From CAVYTF01 sp963708205 (GTDB taxonomy: Bacteria; Bacteroidota; Bacteroidia; Chitinophagales; Chitinophagaceae): DNA of 64,000 nt. The stretch is taken from assembly GCA_963708205.1 (NCBI GenBank), contig OY970196.1, forward strand, positions 1,488,001 to 1,552,000, read 5' to 3'. A model generated the notes under the pieces. It was not told where the DNA came from, made no database searches, and saw nothing but the letters and a program-made list of their open reading frames with translations. The translations under genes were made by a program, and so were the position numbers. Below, one piece after another: positions 17,249 through 26,526 of the stretch (its first letter is position 1; each line of letters opens with the position of its first letter).

Positions 17249-18325
17249 TTATTTCACATCAAAATCAATCATAACTTTTGGTGTTGTCGGATGCGATTGA
17301 CAGGTTAAAATAAATCCCTGCGCAATTTCTTCAGCTTCTAAACCATAATGCACTTCCATATCAACTTTGCCTTCGAGCAACTTCGCTTTGCAGGTGCAGC
17401 AAACGCCGCCTTTGCAACTATAGGGAAGATCTGCGCCCTGGTGCAATGCTGCATCTAAAATATTTTCGCCGTCATAAGCAAGATCAAAACTGAATGAAAT
17501 ACCGTCAAGCTTAATGCTGATGCGGCTTTGCGGGGCATCAAACTCTTTTGAAGGAAGGCGAACAATTGTTGATTGTGTATTTGTTGTAGTGAATAATTCA
17601 ACATGAATTTTTTTATCATCAACATTTTTAGCTTGCAAAAAATCTTTTATATCGAAGATCATTTCATTTGGTCCGCAAATAAAAAACTCATCAGCATTTT
17701 TTATGTCTGGAAATTTTGCAAACAATAATTCACATTTGTTTGCATCAACTCTTCCATGATTTATTGAGGCATCTGTTGCTTCGCGACTTAAAATATGCAT
17801 TACTCTGAAACGATTGATATATTTATTTTTTAGGGCTTCTATGGCTTCTTTAAAAATAATTGAGTTGTGATTTCTGTTTCCATATATCAAAGTGAAATTA
17901 CTTTTCGGCTCTGTTGCTAAAACTGTTTTTATAATTGATAAAATCGGAGTGATGCCGCTGCCTGCAGCAAACGCAACATAATTTTTTGCCTGAGCTATAT
18001 CACAAGCACAAGTAAAATTTCCCATAGGTTGCATCAATTCAATTTCATCACCAACTGTTAAAACATGAAAAGCGTGGTGAGAAAAAAGACCACTTTCAAT
18101 TTTTTTGACAGCAATGCGCCAATCATTTTCCAAAGGCGAACTGCATAAAGAGTAGGAACGGCGCACTTCTTCACCATTTATAAAAATACGCAACGCCACA
18201 TATTGCCCGGGCTTATATGAAAATTTTCCTTTGAGATCTTCAGGGATAACAAAAGCAATTGAGATACAGTCAGCCGTTTCTTTTCTTATTTCTTTTACAC
18301 GAAATTTCTGAAAATGTGCTGACAT
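17249..18325 (-). CDS. Flavin/2Fe-2S NAD(P)H reductase (PaaE-like)
   Basis: Class IA-type reductase of 358 residues. The N-terminal FAD domain has RRSYSLCSSP, the NAD(P) domain has FAAGSGITPILSI and FFICGPNEMI, and the C-terminal plant-ferredoxin domain binds a [2Fe-2S] cluster through YSCKGGVCCTC and a distal TCQSHP cysteine. This order is that of PaaE, the reductase of phenylacetyl-CoA epoxidase, and of related ring-hydroxylase reductases. No paaABCD genes lie in the window, so the oxygenase partner is elsewhere or different. A TetR regulator starts the pair, 5 nt upstream. Confidence 0.88.
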   Translation of the reverse strand: MSAHFQKFRVKEIRKETADCISIAFVIPEDLKGKFSYKPGQYVALRIFINGEEVRRSYSLCSSPLENDWRIAVKKIESGLFSHHAFHVLTVGDEIELMQPMGNFTCACDIAQAKNYVAFAAGSGITPILSIIKTVLATEPKSNFTLIYGNRNHNSIIFKEAIEALKNKYINRFRVMHILSREATDASINHGRVDANKCELLFAKFPDIKNADEFFICGPNEMIFDIKDFLQAKNVDDKKIHVELFTTTNTQSTIVRLPSKEFDAPQSRISIKLDGISFSFDLAYDGENILDAALHQGADLPYSCKGGVCCTCKAKLLEGKVDMEVHYGLEAEEIAQGFILTCQSHPTTPKVMIDFDVK

Positions 18326-18330
18326 AAATT

Positions 18331-18921
18331 TTATTTCCGCAGTCCATCAATCATTATCGTTATCATATTTTCTTCCAGGGATTTGCCGCTGATCTTTTCT
18401 GTGGAGCGATGCCAACTTTCAATTCCGCCGACGGCATGTAATATTATTAATACAGCAGTTGATGCATCAATTTGTTTTATTTCATTTTGCTCAATTCCTT
18501 TTTGCACAATTGCCGCAAATCTTTTCCTGTAATGCCTGCGCTGGTTTCTGAAGTTTGATAAATAAGGTTCGCTTAAATGTTTCCATTCACGATCACTAAC
18601 AAAAACTTCTTCGAAATTTTCAAGCATTTCACGAATGTGAAACCGAAGCAGCGTTTCTATTTTATTAAGTGCACTTGCATTGGAAGATTCAACTTCATTC
18701 ATTTGTTGTAAAAAAACATTGGCAACATCAAAACAAATATCATGTAAAAGTTCAGTCTTAGATTTAATATGATTGTAAAGACTTGCAGCTTCAACACCTA
18801 CTTTTTCGGCAAGGTCGCGCATGCTTGCAGCTTTGTATCCTTTCTCGCGAAACAATGCTGCTGCAGCTTTTAGTATCACTGTTTTGCGCGAAATATCTTT
18901 GTCAGTTTTTATTCTTGCCAT
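18331..18921 (-). CDS. TetR/AcrR family transcriptional regulator
   Basis: One-component regulator of 196 residues. The N-terminal helix-turn-helix reads SMRDLAEKVGVEAASLYNHI, followed by KSKTELLHDIC; the C-terminal ligand domain resembles those of fatty-acyl or aromatic-CoA-responsive TetR proteins. It is cotranscribed with the PaaE-like reductase and diverges from the PfkB kinase gene. A TATTTTTG box at 18926-18933 is only 4 nt from the ATG, so its mRNA may be leaderless. The ligand is unknown; an acyl-CoA is plausible given the partner gene. Confidence 0.87.
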   Translation of the reverse strand: MARIKTDKDISRKTVILKAAAALFREKGYKAASMRDLAEKVGVEAASLYNHIKSKTELLHDICFDVANVFLQQMNEVESSNASALNKIETLLRFHIREMLENFEEVFVSDREWKHLSEPYLSNFRNQRRHYRKRFAAIVQKGIEQNEIKQIDASTAVLIILHAVGGIESWHRSTEKISGKSLEENMITIMIDGLRK

Positions 18922-18991
18922 GCAACAAAAATAACATTCGTAGCATATAATTGATGCAGATTTTTTTCTTTCTGCTTTCCTTCAAATGCAA

Positions 18992-18999
18992 TAGGTTTG
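18992..18999 (+). promoter_or_regulatory. -7 promoter box of the PfkB kinase gene
   Basis: TAGGTTTG matches TANNTTTG exactly, 20 nt before the ATG at 19020. No good TTG lies at the -33 position. The box lies inside the longer open frame that begins at 18951 and so argues against that start. Confidence 0.45.
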
Positions 19000-19019
19000 C
19001 GACCGATAAAAAAATAATC

Positions 19020-19943
19020 ATGTCTCTACTTGTGGTTGGCAGCATGGCTTTCGATGCTATTGAAACTCCTTTCGGAAAGTCTGATAAAATTGTTGGCGGC
19101 TCTGCCACTTATGTTGCTTATGCAGCAAGTAATTTTATAAAACCTGTGCAGGTTGTTTCTATAATTGGCTATGATTTTCAGCAGGAAGAATTAGAAAATT
19201 TAAAAGGTCGCGGCATTGATCTTGAAGGTGTTGAAATTATTCCTGATAAAAAATCTTTTTTCTGGAGCGGTAAATATCATTTGGATATGAATACCCGCGA
19301 CACACTTGTTACAGACCTGAATGTGCTTGCAGATTTCAATCCGATTATTCCTGCAAATTATCAGGATGCAGAATTTTTAATGCTTGGAAATTTGGCTCCT
19401 GCAATTCAAAAAAGTGTTATTCAACAATTAAAAAAAAGACCAAAGTTAATTGTGCTTGATACAATGAATTTTTGGATGGAAGTTGCACTTGATGATCTAA
19501 ACGAAGTACTTACAATGATTGATGTTTTGCTTGTGAATGACAGCGAAGCAAGACAATTGACAGGAGAATTTTCTATAGTGAAAGCGGCAAAGAAAATATT
19601 GATGATGGGACCAAAATATCTCATCATAAAAAGAGGCGAACATGGCGCTTTATTGTTTCATGAAAATAATGTTTTCTTCGCGCCGGCATTGCCTTTGGAA
19701 GAAGTGTTCGATCCAACAGGTGCGGGCGATACATTTGCCGGCGGCTTTATCGGGCATCTTGCTAAAACAAAAGATATCAGTTTTGAAAATATGAAAACCG
19801 CGATCATTATTGGCTCTGCAATGGCAAGTTTTTGCGTTGAAAAATTTGGAACAGAAAGATTAAAAGAAATTACAAAAGCAGATGTTGCTGAAAGATTAAA
19901 TGCTTTTGTACAACTAATGAATTTTGATATTGATTTGGTTTAA
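19020..19943 (+). CDS. PfkB-family carbohydrate kinase
   Basis: Ribokinase-fold sugar kinase of 307 residues. The first PfkB signature is seen as KIVGGSATYVAYAAS and the second as DPTGAGDTFAGGFIGHLA, which holds the anion hole and the catalytic Asp. Length and ends fit the family. The ATG at 19020 gives MSLLVVGSMAFDAIETPFG, the usual start strand; the upstream open frame is rejected because a promoter box lies within it. The sugar phosphorylated cannot be told; adenosine-kinase-like or sugar kinases share this form. It diverges from the TetR gene. Confidence 0.88.
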   Translation: MSLLVVGSMAFDAIETPFGKSDKIVGGSATYVAYAASNFIKPVQVVSIIGYDFQQEELENLKGRGIDLEGVEIIPDKKSFFWSGKYHLDMNTRDTLVTDLNVLADFNPIIPANYQDAEFLMLGNLAPAIQKSVIQQLKKRPKLIVLDTMNFWMEVALDDLNEVLTMIDVLLVNDSEARQLTGEFSIVKAAKKILMMGPKYLIIKRGEHGALLFHENNVFFAPALPLEEVFDPTGAGDTFAGGFIGHLAKTKDISFENMKTAIIIGSAMASFCVEKFGTERLKEITKADVAERLNAFVQLMNFDIDLV

Positions 19944-19983
19944 ATTTTTGTATTTCATCACATCTAATCTTTCTCATCTTTAG

Positions 19984-19991
19984 TAGCTTTG
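19984..19991 (+). promoter_or_regulatory. -7 promoter box of murI
   Basis: TAGCTTTG matches TANNTTTG exactly, 18 nt before the TTG start of murI. No TTG at the right -33 distance was found. Confidence 0.45.
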
Positions 19992-20009
19992 AAAAATAAT
20001 CAGTAAATT

Positions 20010-20840
20010 TTGCCAAGCGAAAAAGGTAGCATCGGTGTTTTTGATTCCGGATACGGTGGCTTAACTATTTTAAAAGACATCGTTGCAAAACTTCCCGCAT
20101 ATAATTATATTTATTTAGGCGATAATGCGCGCTCGCCTTACGGCTCGCGCTCTTTTGAAACGGTTTATCATTACACTTTACAATGTGTAAAATGGTTTTT
20201 TGCACAAGGCTGCCCGCTAGTGATACTTGCCTGCAACACCGCATCAGCAAAGGCTTTGCGCACAATTCAACAAAAAGATTTAATAAAATTGGGTGATGAA
20301 AAAAGAGTGCTTGGCATTGTTCGCCCAACTTCTGAAGTGATCGGTCAATATTCTAAAACCTGCAATGTTGGAATATTGGCAACAACCGGAACTGTTCAAT
20401 CTGAATCTTATCCTATTGAAATAAAAAAGTTTTTTCCTGATGTAAATATTGTGCAGGAAGCTTGCCCCATGTGGGTGCCGTTAGTTGAAAATAATGAGCA
20501 TGAAAAAAGCGGCGCAGATTATTTTATTAAAAAAAATATCACGCAGCTTTTACAAAAAAACAAAGTGATTGATACTGTTTTGCTTGCATGCACACATTAT
20601 CCTTTATTACTGAAAAAAATAAAAGAATATATGCCTGTTGATGTAAATATTATTTCGCAGGGAGAAATTGTCTCAACAAGTTTGGCTGATTATTTATTCA
20701 GGCATCCTGAAATGGAAAGCAGCCTTTTGAAAGAAAATAAATACACTTTTTTTACAACAGATTCTGTTGAAGATTTTGATAAACAAGGAGAAATATTTTT
20801 TGGTGAAAAAATAAGAAGCATTCACGTTGATCTCGAATAG
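20010..20840 (+). CDS. murI: Glutamate racemase
   Basis: Makes D-glutamate for peptidoglycan; 276 residues. The N-terminal IGVFDSGYGGLTILK, the YLGDNARSPYG loop, and the two catalytic cysteines in LACNTASA and LACTHYPLL are all in place. The start is TTG at 20010, as there is no ATG or GTG in front of the conserved IGVFDSG strand. It ends 1 nt before the end of the convergent sixA-like gene. A -7 box lies 18 nt upstream. Confidence 0.95.
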   Translation: MPSEKGSIGVFDSGYGGLTILKDIVAKLPAYNYIYLGDNARSPYGSRSFETVYHYTLQCVKWFFAQGCPLVILACNTASAKALRTIQQKDLIKLGDEKRVLGIVRPTSEVIGQYSKTCNVGILATTGTVQSESYPIEIKKFFPDVNIVQEACPMWVPLVENNEHEKSGADYFIKKNITQLLQKNKVIDTVLLACTHYPLLLKKIKEYMPVDVNIISQGEIVSTSLADYLFRHPEMESSLLKENKYTFFTTDSVEDFDKQGEIFFGEKIRSIHVDLE

Positions 20841-20841
20841 A

Positions 20842-21336
20842 TCATTCTTTATTTTTAGGATGATCAAAAAATAAAAAACTTTTTTTAGCATTCTCAAATT
20901 CTTGCCAGTTAATAGTTTCAGCAGTTACTGCAAATATGGAACAGGTTGGCATATCATCAATTCTTGTTGTTGTAAGCGTATTTGCAAACGCTGTGATGCA
21001 CGGATTGTGAGAAAAAATTGCGATGCAATTAAAGCGGTTTTCGACTTCACTAATTACCTCAAAAAAATCTCTGAGATTTGCTTCATATAGTCTTGCAATC
21101 TGCAGGATATCTTTTGAACTTTTATCAAATTGTTTTACAAAAAACTCACATGTTTTTAATGCACGCCTTGCAGGGCTGGAAATAAATGCATCTATTGAAA
21201 TCTTTTTTTTATATAAACGCTTTGCCATTTCCTTCGCATCTTTTTTCCCGCGTTCATTTAATGGTCTGTCAAAATCTTTCTGATGAATATTTGCCCAACT
21301 ACTTTTTGCATGACGAATAAGAATTAAAGTTTTCAT
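20842..21336 (-). CDS. SixA-type phosphohistidine phosphatase
   Basis: Small histidine phosphatase of 164 residues. The catalytic RHG-type motif is LIRHAKSSW at the N-terminus, followed by DRPLNERGKKDA and by the second catalytic His in IFSHNPCI. This short form corresponds to SixA, which removes phosphate from histidine residues of HPt domains or PTS proteins in other bacteria. The substrate here is not known. It stands alone between murI and the amidotransferase gene. Confidence 0.85.
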   Translation of the reverse strand: MKTLILIRHAKSSWANIHQKDFDRPLNERGKKDAKEMAKRLYKKKISIDAFISSPARRALKTCEFFVKQFDKSSKDILQIARLYEANLRDFFEVISEVENRFNCIAIFSHNPCITAFANTLTTTRIDDMPTCSIFAVTAETINWQEFENAKKSFLFFDHPKNKE

Positions 21337-21357
21337 TTCAATTCAAATCAATTTCTA

Positions 21358-23205
21358 TTAATATCCTCGTACATTTTTTTTCTCGTAATAATTAATAAAG
21401 GCTTTGTTGACAACACGATTGCCTCCAGGCGTAGGATAATTGCCTGTAAAATACCAATCGCCTAGATTTGTTGGGCAACTTTCGTGCAATGCTTCAATGG
21501 TTTGATATATTACCTGCACGGGCACTTCAATATCTTTTGCTGTGATGAGCTGTGCAATTTTATCAGAGATTTCCTGCGTTGTAAATGGCTTATAAATTTG
21601 TTTCACTACATTTTCACTATGCAGTTGGTTCATGCGTTGCAACTCTTTTATATAACTGTAAATTTCTTCTAAACAATTTCCTTTTCCTCTCTCATGCATT
21701 AATTCTATAGCCGCGCGAAACGCAATGAAGTCGCCAAGCTTGCTCATGTCAATGCCATAACAATCAGGATAACGAATTTGCGGAGCAGAAGATAAAATCA
21801 ATATTTTTTTTGGAGATAATCTTGCAAGCATACGCACAATACTTTCTTTTAAAGTTGTGCCGCGCACGATGCTGTCATCAATAACAACCAATGTATCCGT
21901 ATCTTTTTGAACAGTGCCGTAAGTAATATCATACACGTGCTGCACCATTTCATTTCTATTTGCATCTTCCGTAATAAATGTTCGAAGCTTTACATCTTTA
22001 ATTGCAATTTTTTCCTGGCGAATTTTTCGTGTGATCATTTGCGTCAGCTTCTCTTCCGTAATTTCATTTCCCCAGCTTTGTATGCGTTGTATTTTTATTT
22101 GATTAAGATAATCTTCCATGCCTTTTACCAAACCAAAATAAGCGACTTCGGCAGTGTTTGGAATGTAAGAAAAAATGGTATTTTTTAAATCATAATCAAC
22201 TGCTTCTAAAACCGGTTTGCTGAGATGATAACCAAGTGAAATTCTTTCACGATAAATTTTTTCATCACTGCCGCGGGAAAAATAAATTCTTTCGAAACTG
22301 CATGCACGCCGTTCTTTCGGTTCGAGTATCTGTTCAATTGTATATTCTCCTGAAACGTTTATCAGCAAGGCATTTCCGGGCATCAGCTCATGTACTTCAT
22401 TTTCACCAACATTAAAAGCTGTTCTTATAGAAGCCCGTTCACTTGCCGCAACAACTACTTCATCATTCACATAATAATATGCAGGGCGAATGCCATGCGC
22501 ATCGCGCATAACGAAACTATTTCCATTGCCAATTAATCCACCAACTGTAAAGCCTCCATCAAACAATGAAAATGCTTTTTTTAATGTTGAAGCAACATTA
22601 CCATTGTCATGATTTTTTTCATCTTCTTTTGATAAAAAATGATACACAACTTCCATCATAGCAGCAAGGTCGCTTTGCTTTTGAAACTCTCCGGGATCAA
22701 CATTTATCAAGGCAAATAATTCTTCTGTATTTACTAAATTAAAATTCCCGGCAAGCGCAATGTTTTTTCCGGGAACTAAATCTCTTTTTATAAAAGGATG
22801 GCAAAACTCTACATTGTTTTTTCCCTGCGTGCCATAGCGCAAATGACCAAGCAACAATTCTCCTAAAAAAGGCACATTGCCTTTCATCAAATCAGGATGC
22901 TGCCGAATATCAGGTTGGTATTTTTCAAGTTCCTGTATTTCTTCTCCAATCTTTAAAAAAATATCGGCAATTGGTTGTTGCGCATTGCTGCGAATGCGGT
23001 TGAGATAAGGATTTCCGGCTTCGACATGTAACTTTACTGCAGCAACGCCGGCGCCGTCTTGCCCTCGGTTATGCTGCTTTTCCATAAGTAAATACAGCTT
23101 ATTTAAGCCGTACAAAACAGTGCCGTACTTTTGCAGATAAAATGAAAACGGTTTTCGTAATCTTATAAAAGCAAGTCCGCATTCATGTTTTATTTCATCA
23201 CTCAT
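21358..23205 (-). CDS. PurF-type amidophosphoribosyltransferase, long Bacteroidota form
   Basis: Class II glutamine amidotransferase joined to a phosphoribosyltransferase domain, 615 residues. The catalytic Cys9 in HECGLAFIR would be exposed by removing a short propeptide, as in other PurF proteins. The glutaminase domain carries LGHLRYGTQG and the PRTase domain carries the PRPP-binding loop VVIDDSIVRGTTLKES. The protein is about 100 residues longer than canonical PurF. Likely role: first step of purine synthesis or a paralogue of it. Since a second, standard PurF may exist elsewhere, no symbol is given. Confidence 0.85.
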   Translation of the reverse strand: MSDEIKHECGLAFIRLRKPFSFYLQKYGTVLYGLNKLYLLMEKQHNRGQDGAGVAAVKLHVEAGNPYLNRIRSNAQQPIADIFLKIGEEIQELEKYQPDIRQHPDLMKGNVPFLGELLLGHLRYGTQGKNNVEFCHPFIKRDLVPGKNIALAGNFNLVNTEELFALINVDPGEFQKQSDLAAMMEVVYHFLSKEDEKNHDNGNVASTLKKAFSLFDGGFTVGGLIGNGNSFVMRDAHGIRPAYYYVNDEVVVAASERASIRTAFNVGENEVHELMPGNALLINVSGEYTIEQILEPKERRACSFERIYFSRGSDEKIYRERISLGYHLSKPVLEAVDYDLKNTIFSYIPNTAEVAYFGLVKGMEDYLNQIKIQRIQSWGNEITEEKLTQMITRKIRQEKIAIKDVKLRTFITEDANRNEMVQHVYDITYGTVQKDTDTLVVIDDSIVRGTTLKESIVRMLARLSPKKILILSSAPQIRYPDCYGIDMSKLGDFIAFRAAIELMHERGKGNCLEEIYSYIKELQRMNQLHSENVVKQIYKPFTTQEISDKIAQLITAKDIEVPVQVIYQTIEALHESCPTNLGDWYFTGNYPTPGGNRVVNKAFINYYEKKNVRGY

Positions 23206-23221
23206 GGTGTGGAGACAGATG

Positions 23222-23229
23222 CAAAGTTA
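23222..23229 (-). promoter_or_regulatory. -7 promoter box of the PurF-type gene
   Basis: On the minus strand TAACTTTG matches TANNTTTG, 16 nt before the ATG at 23205. No clear -33 TTG. Confidence 0.4.
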
Positions 23230-23294
23230 CCATTTTTGCGGATGAAATTATTTTATACTGATTCAAAAACTCTAATTTTTTGATTGAAAGCTTA

Positions 23295-23825
23295 TTAATC
23301 AGCCTGCTTTATCATCTGTACATTCAGTAATAATTTCACATCTTCACTAACCACAACGCCACCTGTTTCTGTAGCTGCATTCCATGTTAAACCAAAATCT
23401 TTACGATTTATTTTGCCTGTAATTTCAAAGCCAACTTTTGATTGACCATAAAAATCTTTCATCTTTCCACCAAAACTTACGTTGAGCTCTACAGGTTTTG
23501 TAATATCCCGGATAGTAAGATTTCCTGAAAGTTTATACTCGTCCTCGTTTCCCTTTTTTACGTTTGTAGATTCAAATTTAATTTCAGGATACTTTTCAGC
23601 ATCAAAGAAATCAGCACTTTTTAGATGAGCATCTCTTTGTTCATTGTTGGTTGAAATACTGTTCACATCTGCATTAAAAGAAATTTTTGCATCAGAAAAA
23701 TCTTCTGCATTGCTTTCCATTGTTGCATTATATTTTGTAAAGCTGCCTGTAACATTTGTGATCATCAAATGTTTTATTTTAAAGTGAATTTCTGAATGTG
23801 CAGGATCAATTTTGTAAGTTGACAT
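23295..23825 (-). CDS. YceI family lipid-binding protein
   Basis: YceI-fold beta-barrel of 176 residues that binds long isoprenoid or fatty acyl chains in known members. The family pattern is seen as YKIDPAHSEIHFKIKHL at the start, then AHLKSADFFDAEKYPEIKFES and GNLTIRDITKPVELN. No signal peptide is visible, so this is a cytoplasmic member. It follows the pirin gene on the same strand with a 28-nt gap and is probably cotranscribed with it under the MarR operator. Confidence 0.9.
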   Translation of the reverse strand: MSTYKIDPAHSEIHFKIKHLMITNVTGSFTKYNATMESNAEDFSDAKISFNADVNSISTNNEQRDAHLKSADFFDAEKYPEIKFESTNVKKGNEDEYKLSGNLTIRDITKPVELNVSFGGKMKDFYGQSKVGFEITGKINRKDFGLTWNAATETGGVVVSEDVKLLLNVQMIKQAD

Positions 23826-23853
23826 ATTTTTAAGATTTATTGTTTAAAAAAAT

Positions 23854-24564
23854 TTAAAAGTTTAATGGCACTTCAATCAATAATATTTCAGAAGGAATAT
23901 CTGCTTTTATATCAATGTTGCTGGTGTCTGTAATGCCTGCTGCATCACGATTGTATAACTTTTGCCCACCAACAGTTATCTCACCGGAAATAACAAAAAT
24001 GTAAACACCGTTACCATCTTTTTTAAGATTGTAAATCGTTTCAAAATTTCCATCAAGATCAGATAATGAAAGCCATGCCTGTTGATTAATGTTAACCGCG
24101 GAATTATTATCAGGCGCTACAACAGTTTGAATTTTGTTTTTTCTTTCTGCATGCCCGAATGTTTTTTGCTCGTAACGTGGTATAATATTTTTTTTATCGG
24201 GGAAAATCCAAATTTGCAAAAGCTGCACTGCTTTATCCTTATTTGCATTCACCTCACTATGAGAAATGCCGCTTCCTGCGCTCATTATTTGAACGTCATT
24301 TTGTTTAATAATCTCTTGTCTGCCTGTGCTGTCACTGTGTTTCAAATCTCCTGATAATGGAATAGTAATTATTTCCATATTATCATGTGGATGTTTTCCG
24401 AAGCCAAAGCCACCTTTTATTGTATCATCATTTAAAACGCGCAATGCACCAAAATGCATTTTTTTTGGATCATGATATCCGGCAAAACTGAATGAATGCC
24501 AGGTATCGAGCCAATCGTGATTGGCATGACCTCTTTCATTTGCTTTATATAAAATTGTATTCAT
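23854..24564 (-). CDS. Pirin family protein (quercetinase-like bicupin)
   Basis: Cupin-fold protein of 236 residues. The metal-binding histidines are in GFGKHPHDNMEIITIPL and the pattern SAGSGISHSEVN follows, as in YhhW-type pirins, some of which have quercetin 2,3-dioxygenase activity. The ATG at 24564 gives MNTILYKANERGHANH, the normal start; the frame extends 10 codons upstream over the operator palindrome and is not used. Placed between MarR and YceI genes, it belongs to a small stress- or phenol-responsive module. Confidence 0.88.
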   Translation of the reverse strand: MNTILYKANERGHANHDWLDTWHSFSFAGYHDPKKMHFGALRVLNDDTIKGGFGFGKHPHDNMEIITIPLSGDLKHSDSTGRQEIIKQNDVQIMSAGSGISHSEVNANKDKAVQLLQIWIFPDKKNIIPRYEQKTFGHAERKNKIQTVVAPDNNSAVNINQQAWLSLSDLDGNFETIYNLKKDGNGVYIFVISGEITVGGQKLYNRDAAGITDTSNIDIKADIPSEILLIEVPLNF

Positions 24565-24578
24565 TGTAATTAAATTAG

Positions 24579-24590
24579 ATGTATATACAT
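24579..24590. promoter_or_regulatory. Operator palindrome before the pirin gene
   Basis: ATGTATATACAT is a perfect 12-bp palindrome centred about 21 nt before the pirin start. The same sequence with one mismatch lies before marR (25080-25091), so it is the likely MarR binding site. Confidence 0.6.
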
Positions 24591-24609
24591 ACATTTATTC
24601 AAAAAAAAA

Positions 24610-25068
24610 TCATTTTTCTTTCTCTCTTACTTTTTCAAGTAATCTGTTCAAATCCTGTGCCGACTTCGTTTCTATTGAAATTAAACTGTCAAAACGCTTA
24701 TTTACCTTTTGTGTAGTTGCCTTTAGAATATTGATCCCTGCGCTTGTGACAGAAATCACCGTTTCACGTTTATCAATTTGAGAAGTAGTTCTTTTCACAA
24801 ATTTTTTCGCAACCAATCTGTCTATGATCCTTGGTACGTTTGAACTCTTCTCGATCATTCTACTTGCTATCTCCTTTATGCAAATCTGTTCAGGATGTTT
24901 TCCTTTCAATATACGCAGAACATTATATTGCTCGTGGGTCAGTCCATACTCTTTCAGCTCTTTGCTTATTATCGTTTTCAACCACCAGGCAGTGTATAAA
25001 ATATTTAATGCTGCTTTATGAGTTTCATTCTCAAAGGAAACACTTTTGATGGCTTTTTCTAACTTCAC
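24610..25068 (-). CDS. MarR family transcriptional regulator
   Basis: Winged-helix regulator of 152 residues. The domain runs from LTHEQYNVLRILKG through IKEIASRMIEKSSNVPRIID, the recognition helix, to the wing KFVKRTTSQIDKRETVIS. The start codon is GTG at 25068. A palindrome overlaps its own leader and an identical one lies before the downstream pirin gene, so it probably represses itself and the pirin-YceI pair. MarR proteins of this kind often respond to phenolics or oxidants; the ligand here is unknown. Confidence 0.88.
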   Translation of the reverse strand: MKLEKAIKSVSFENETHKAALNILYTAWWLKTIISKELKEYGLTHEQYNVLRILKGKHPEQICIKEIASRMIEKSSNVPRIIDRLVAKKFVKRTTSQIDKRETVISVTSAGINILKATTQKVNKRFDSLISIETKSAQDLNRLLEKVREKEK

Positions 25069-25079
25069 TATGCAAATAT

Positions 25080-25091
25080 ATGTATATACAC
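25080..25091. promoter_or_regulatory. Operator palindrome before marR
   Basis: ATGTATATACAC, eleven of twelve bases identical to the perfect palindrome at 24579-24590, with a 10-bp perfect core TGTATATACA at 25081-25090. It is 11 nt upstream of the GTG start. Confidence 0.55.
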
Positions 25092-25134
25092 CTATTTTAA
25101 GAAAAAAACTTTCCGGAACTATTTTTTGTGGAGA

Positions 25135-26508
25135 TTAATTTGAACTTGTGTGAATATTTTTTTCCCAGTTGCTTACATTTTCACAACCCGAATATTGTTT
25201 GTCAATATTTATATAGAAAGAGGAAATGTGGGTTGAAAACCAATCCTGCAGTACCTGCAATTTTTTTTGATTTAATGCTCTGTCTGCAATTTTATTATAA
25301 TCATCCTGCAGATTTTCTCTGTGTGGACTTGTTCTTGTTTTAAGATAAACTATCCTTACGGCTTTTGTTCCTCTATCATCGGTAAAAGTAATTGGCTGAG
25401 AAATATCTCCCGGTTTCATATCCTTTAAATAAGGGATCAGGTCTTTATCTAATTGATCAATCGTAATAAAAGTTGAATTATCTGATGCTGTAATTGCACC
25501 TGCATTATACTTGCTGTTATCATCTTCACTAAACTTATTAACTGCCGCGGCAAAAGATAATTTGCCATTAATTATTTCTGTGCGTATACTATCCATCATA
25601 TGTTTGGTGATATTAATTTCATCATCCGTTATCAATGGTATTTTCAGAATGTGCCGCACTACTGCATCATCTCCGGCGCGGCTTACCATTTGAATAATGT
25701 GTAATCCGAATTTGGATTTAATTACAGGAGAAACCTGGCCCTCTTTTAATTTGAATGCGGCGGCAAGAAAAGTCGGATCCCAATTTTTATCATTACGGTT
25801 AAGGCTGTATTGACCGCCATTATCTTTTACCGCAGGATCATCAGAATATAATCTTGCCAATGATTCTATTTTTTTCTGGCCACTTTCTATTTCAGTTTTC
25901 CATTCGTTTAATTGATTGGTAACATACGCGACAACATCTGCGTTAGGTTTAGGATATAAAACAATCTGGCTAACTTCCAATTGGCTTTCATAAAAAAGCA
26001 AACTGTCTTTCGGAATTTTATTATAATAATCCTGAACTTCTGTGGGAGTTATTTTTACATTTTCTAAAATCTTATTGCGCATATCTTCTGCAAGTTTACT
26101 CTCGCGAATAAGCGGACGGTAATCTTCTTTTATCTGGTACACTGTTTTGCCAGCAACTTCTTCAAGCGTTTGCTGCGAACCATATTGCTGAATAAAATAC
26201 CTGATCCTGTTGTCTAAAAGTGCATCAACTTCATCGTCAGTAAGAGGCAGGGAATCTTTTTCTGCCTGCAATACGAGTGCCTTTTGTTCTATCTGACCTT
26301 CAAGAAAAGCACATTCAGGATTTGCAGGTAATTGATCTGCCTGACCATTTCTTTTGTAATCAGCAATGGCATTATCAATGTCTGATTTTAAAATTATCTT
26401 ATCTCCGATTTCAGCAATAATTTTATCAGCAACAACTTTTTGCTGTACCTGTGCTTTTGAGGGAAAATAAAATGCTATAAAAATTATTAAACTAAAATAT
26501 TTTTTCAT
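25135..26508 (-). CDS. Periplasmic peptidyl-prolyl isomerase, SurA family
   Basis: Outer-membrane protein chaperone of 457 residues. It has a signal peptide (MKKYFSLIIFIAFYFPSKAQ), a SurA N-terminal segment DKIIAEIGDKIILKSDID, and two parvulin domains: the first, near residues 200-290, contains LARLYSDDPAVKDNGGQ and SKFGLHIIQ; the second, divergent one contains KFSEDDNSKYNAGAI. The ATG at 26508 is chosen over one seven codons upstream because it gives the clean signal peptide and lies correctly behind the promoter box. The gene follows infB on the same strand but has its own promoter. Confidence 0.88.
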   Translation of the reverse strand: MKKYFSLIIFIAFYFPSKAQVQQKVVADKIIAEIGDKIILKSDIDNAIADYKRNGQADQLPANPECAFLEGQIEQKALVLQAEKDSLPLTDDEVDALLDNRIRYFIQQYGSQQTLEEVAGKTVYQIKEDYRPLIRESKLAEDMRNKILENVKITPTEVQDYYNKIPKDSLLFYESQLEVSQIVLYPKPNADVVAYVTNQLNEWKTEIESGQKKIESLARLYSDDPAVKDNGGQYSLNRNDKNWDPTFLAAAFKLKEGQVSPVIKSKFGLHIIQMVSRAGDDAVVRHILKIPLITDDEINITKHMMDSIRTEIINGKLSFAAAVNKFSEDDNSKYNAGAITASDNSTFITIDQLDKDLIPYLKDMKPGDISQPITFTDDRGTKAVRIVYLKTRTSPHRENLQDDYNKIADRALNQKKLQVLQDWFSTHISSFYINIDKQYSGCENVSNWEKNIHTSSN

Positions 26509-26526
26509 AATAAAATTCGGGTAAAA

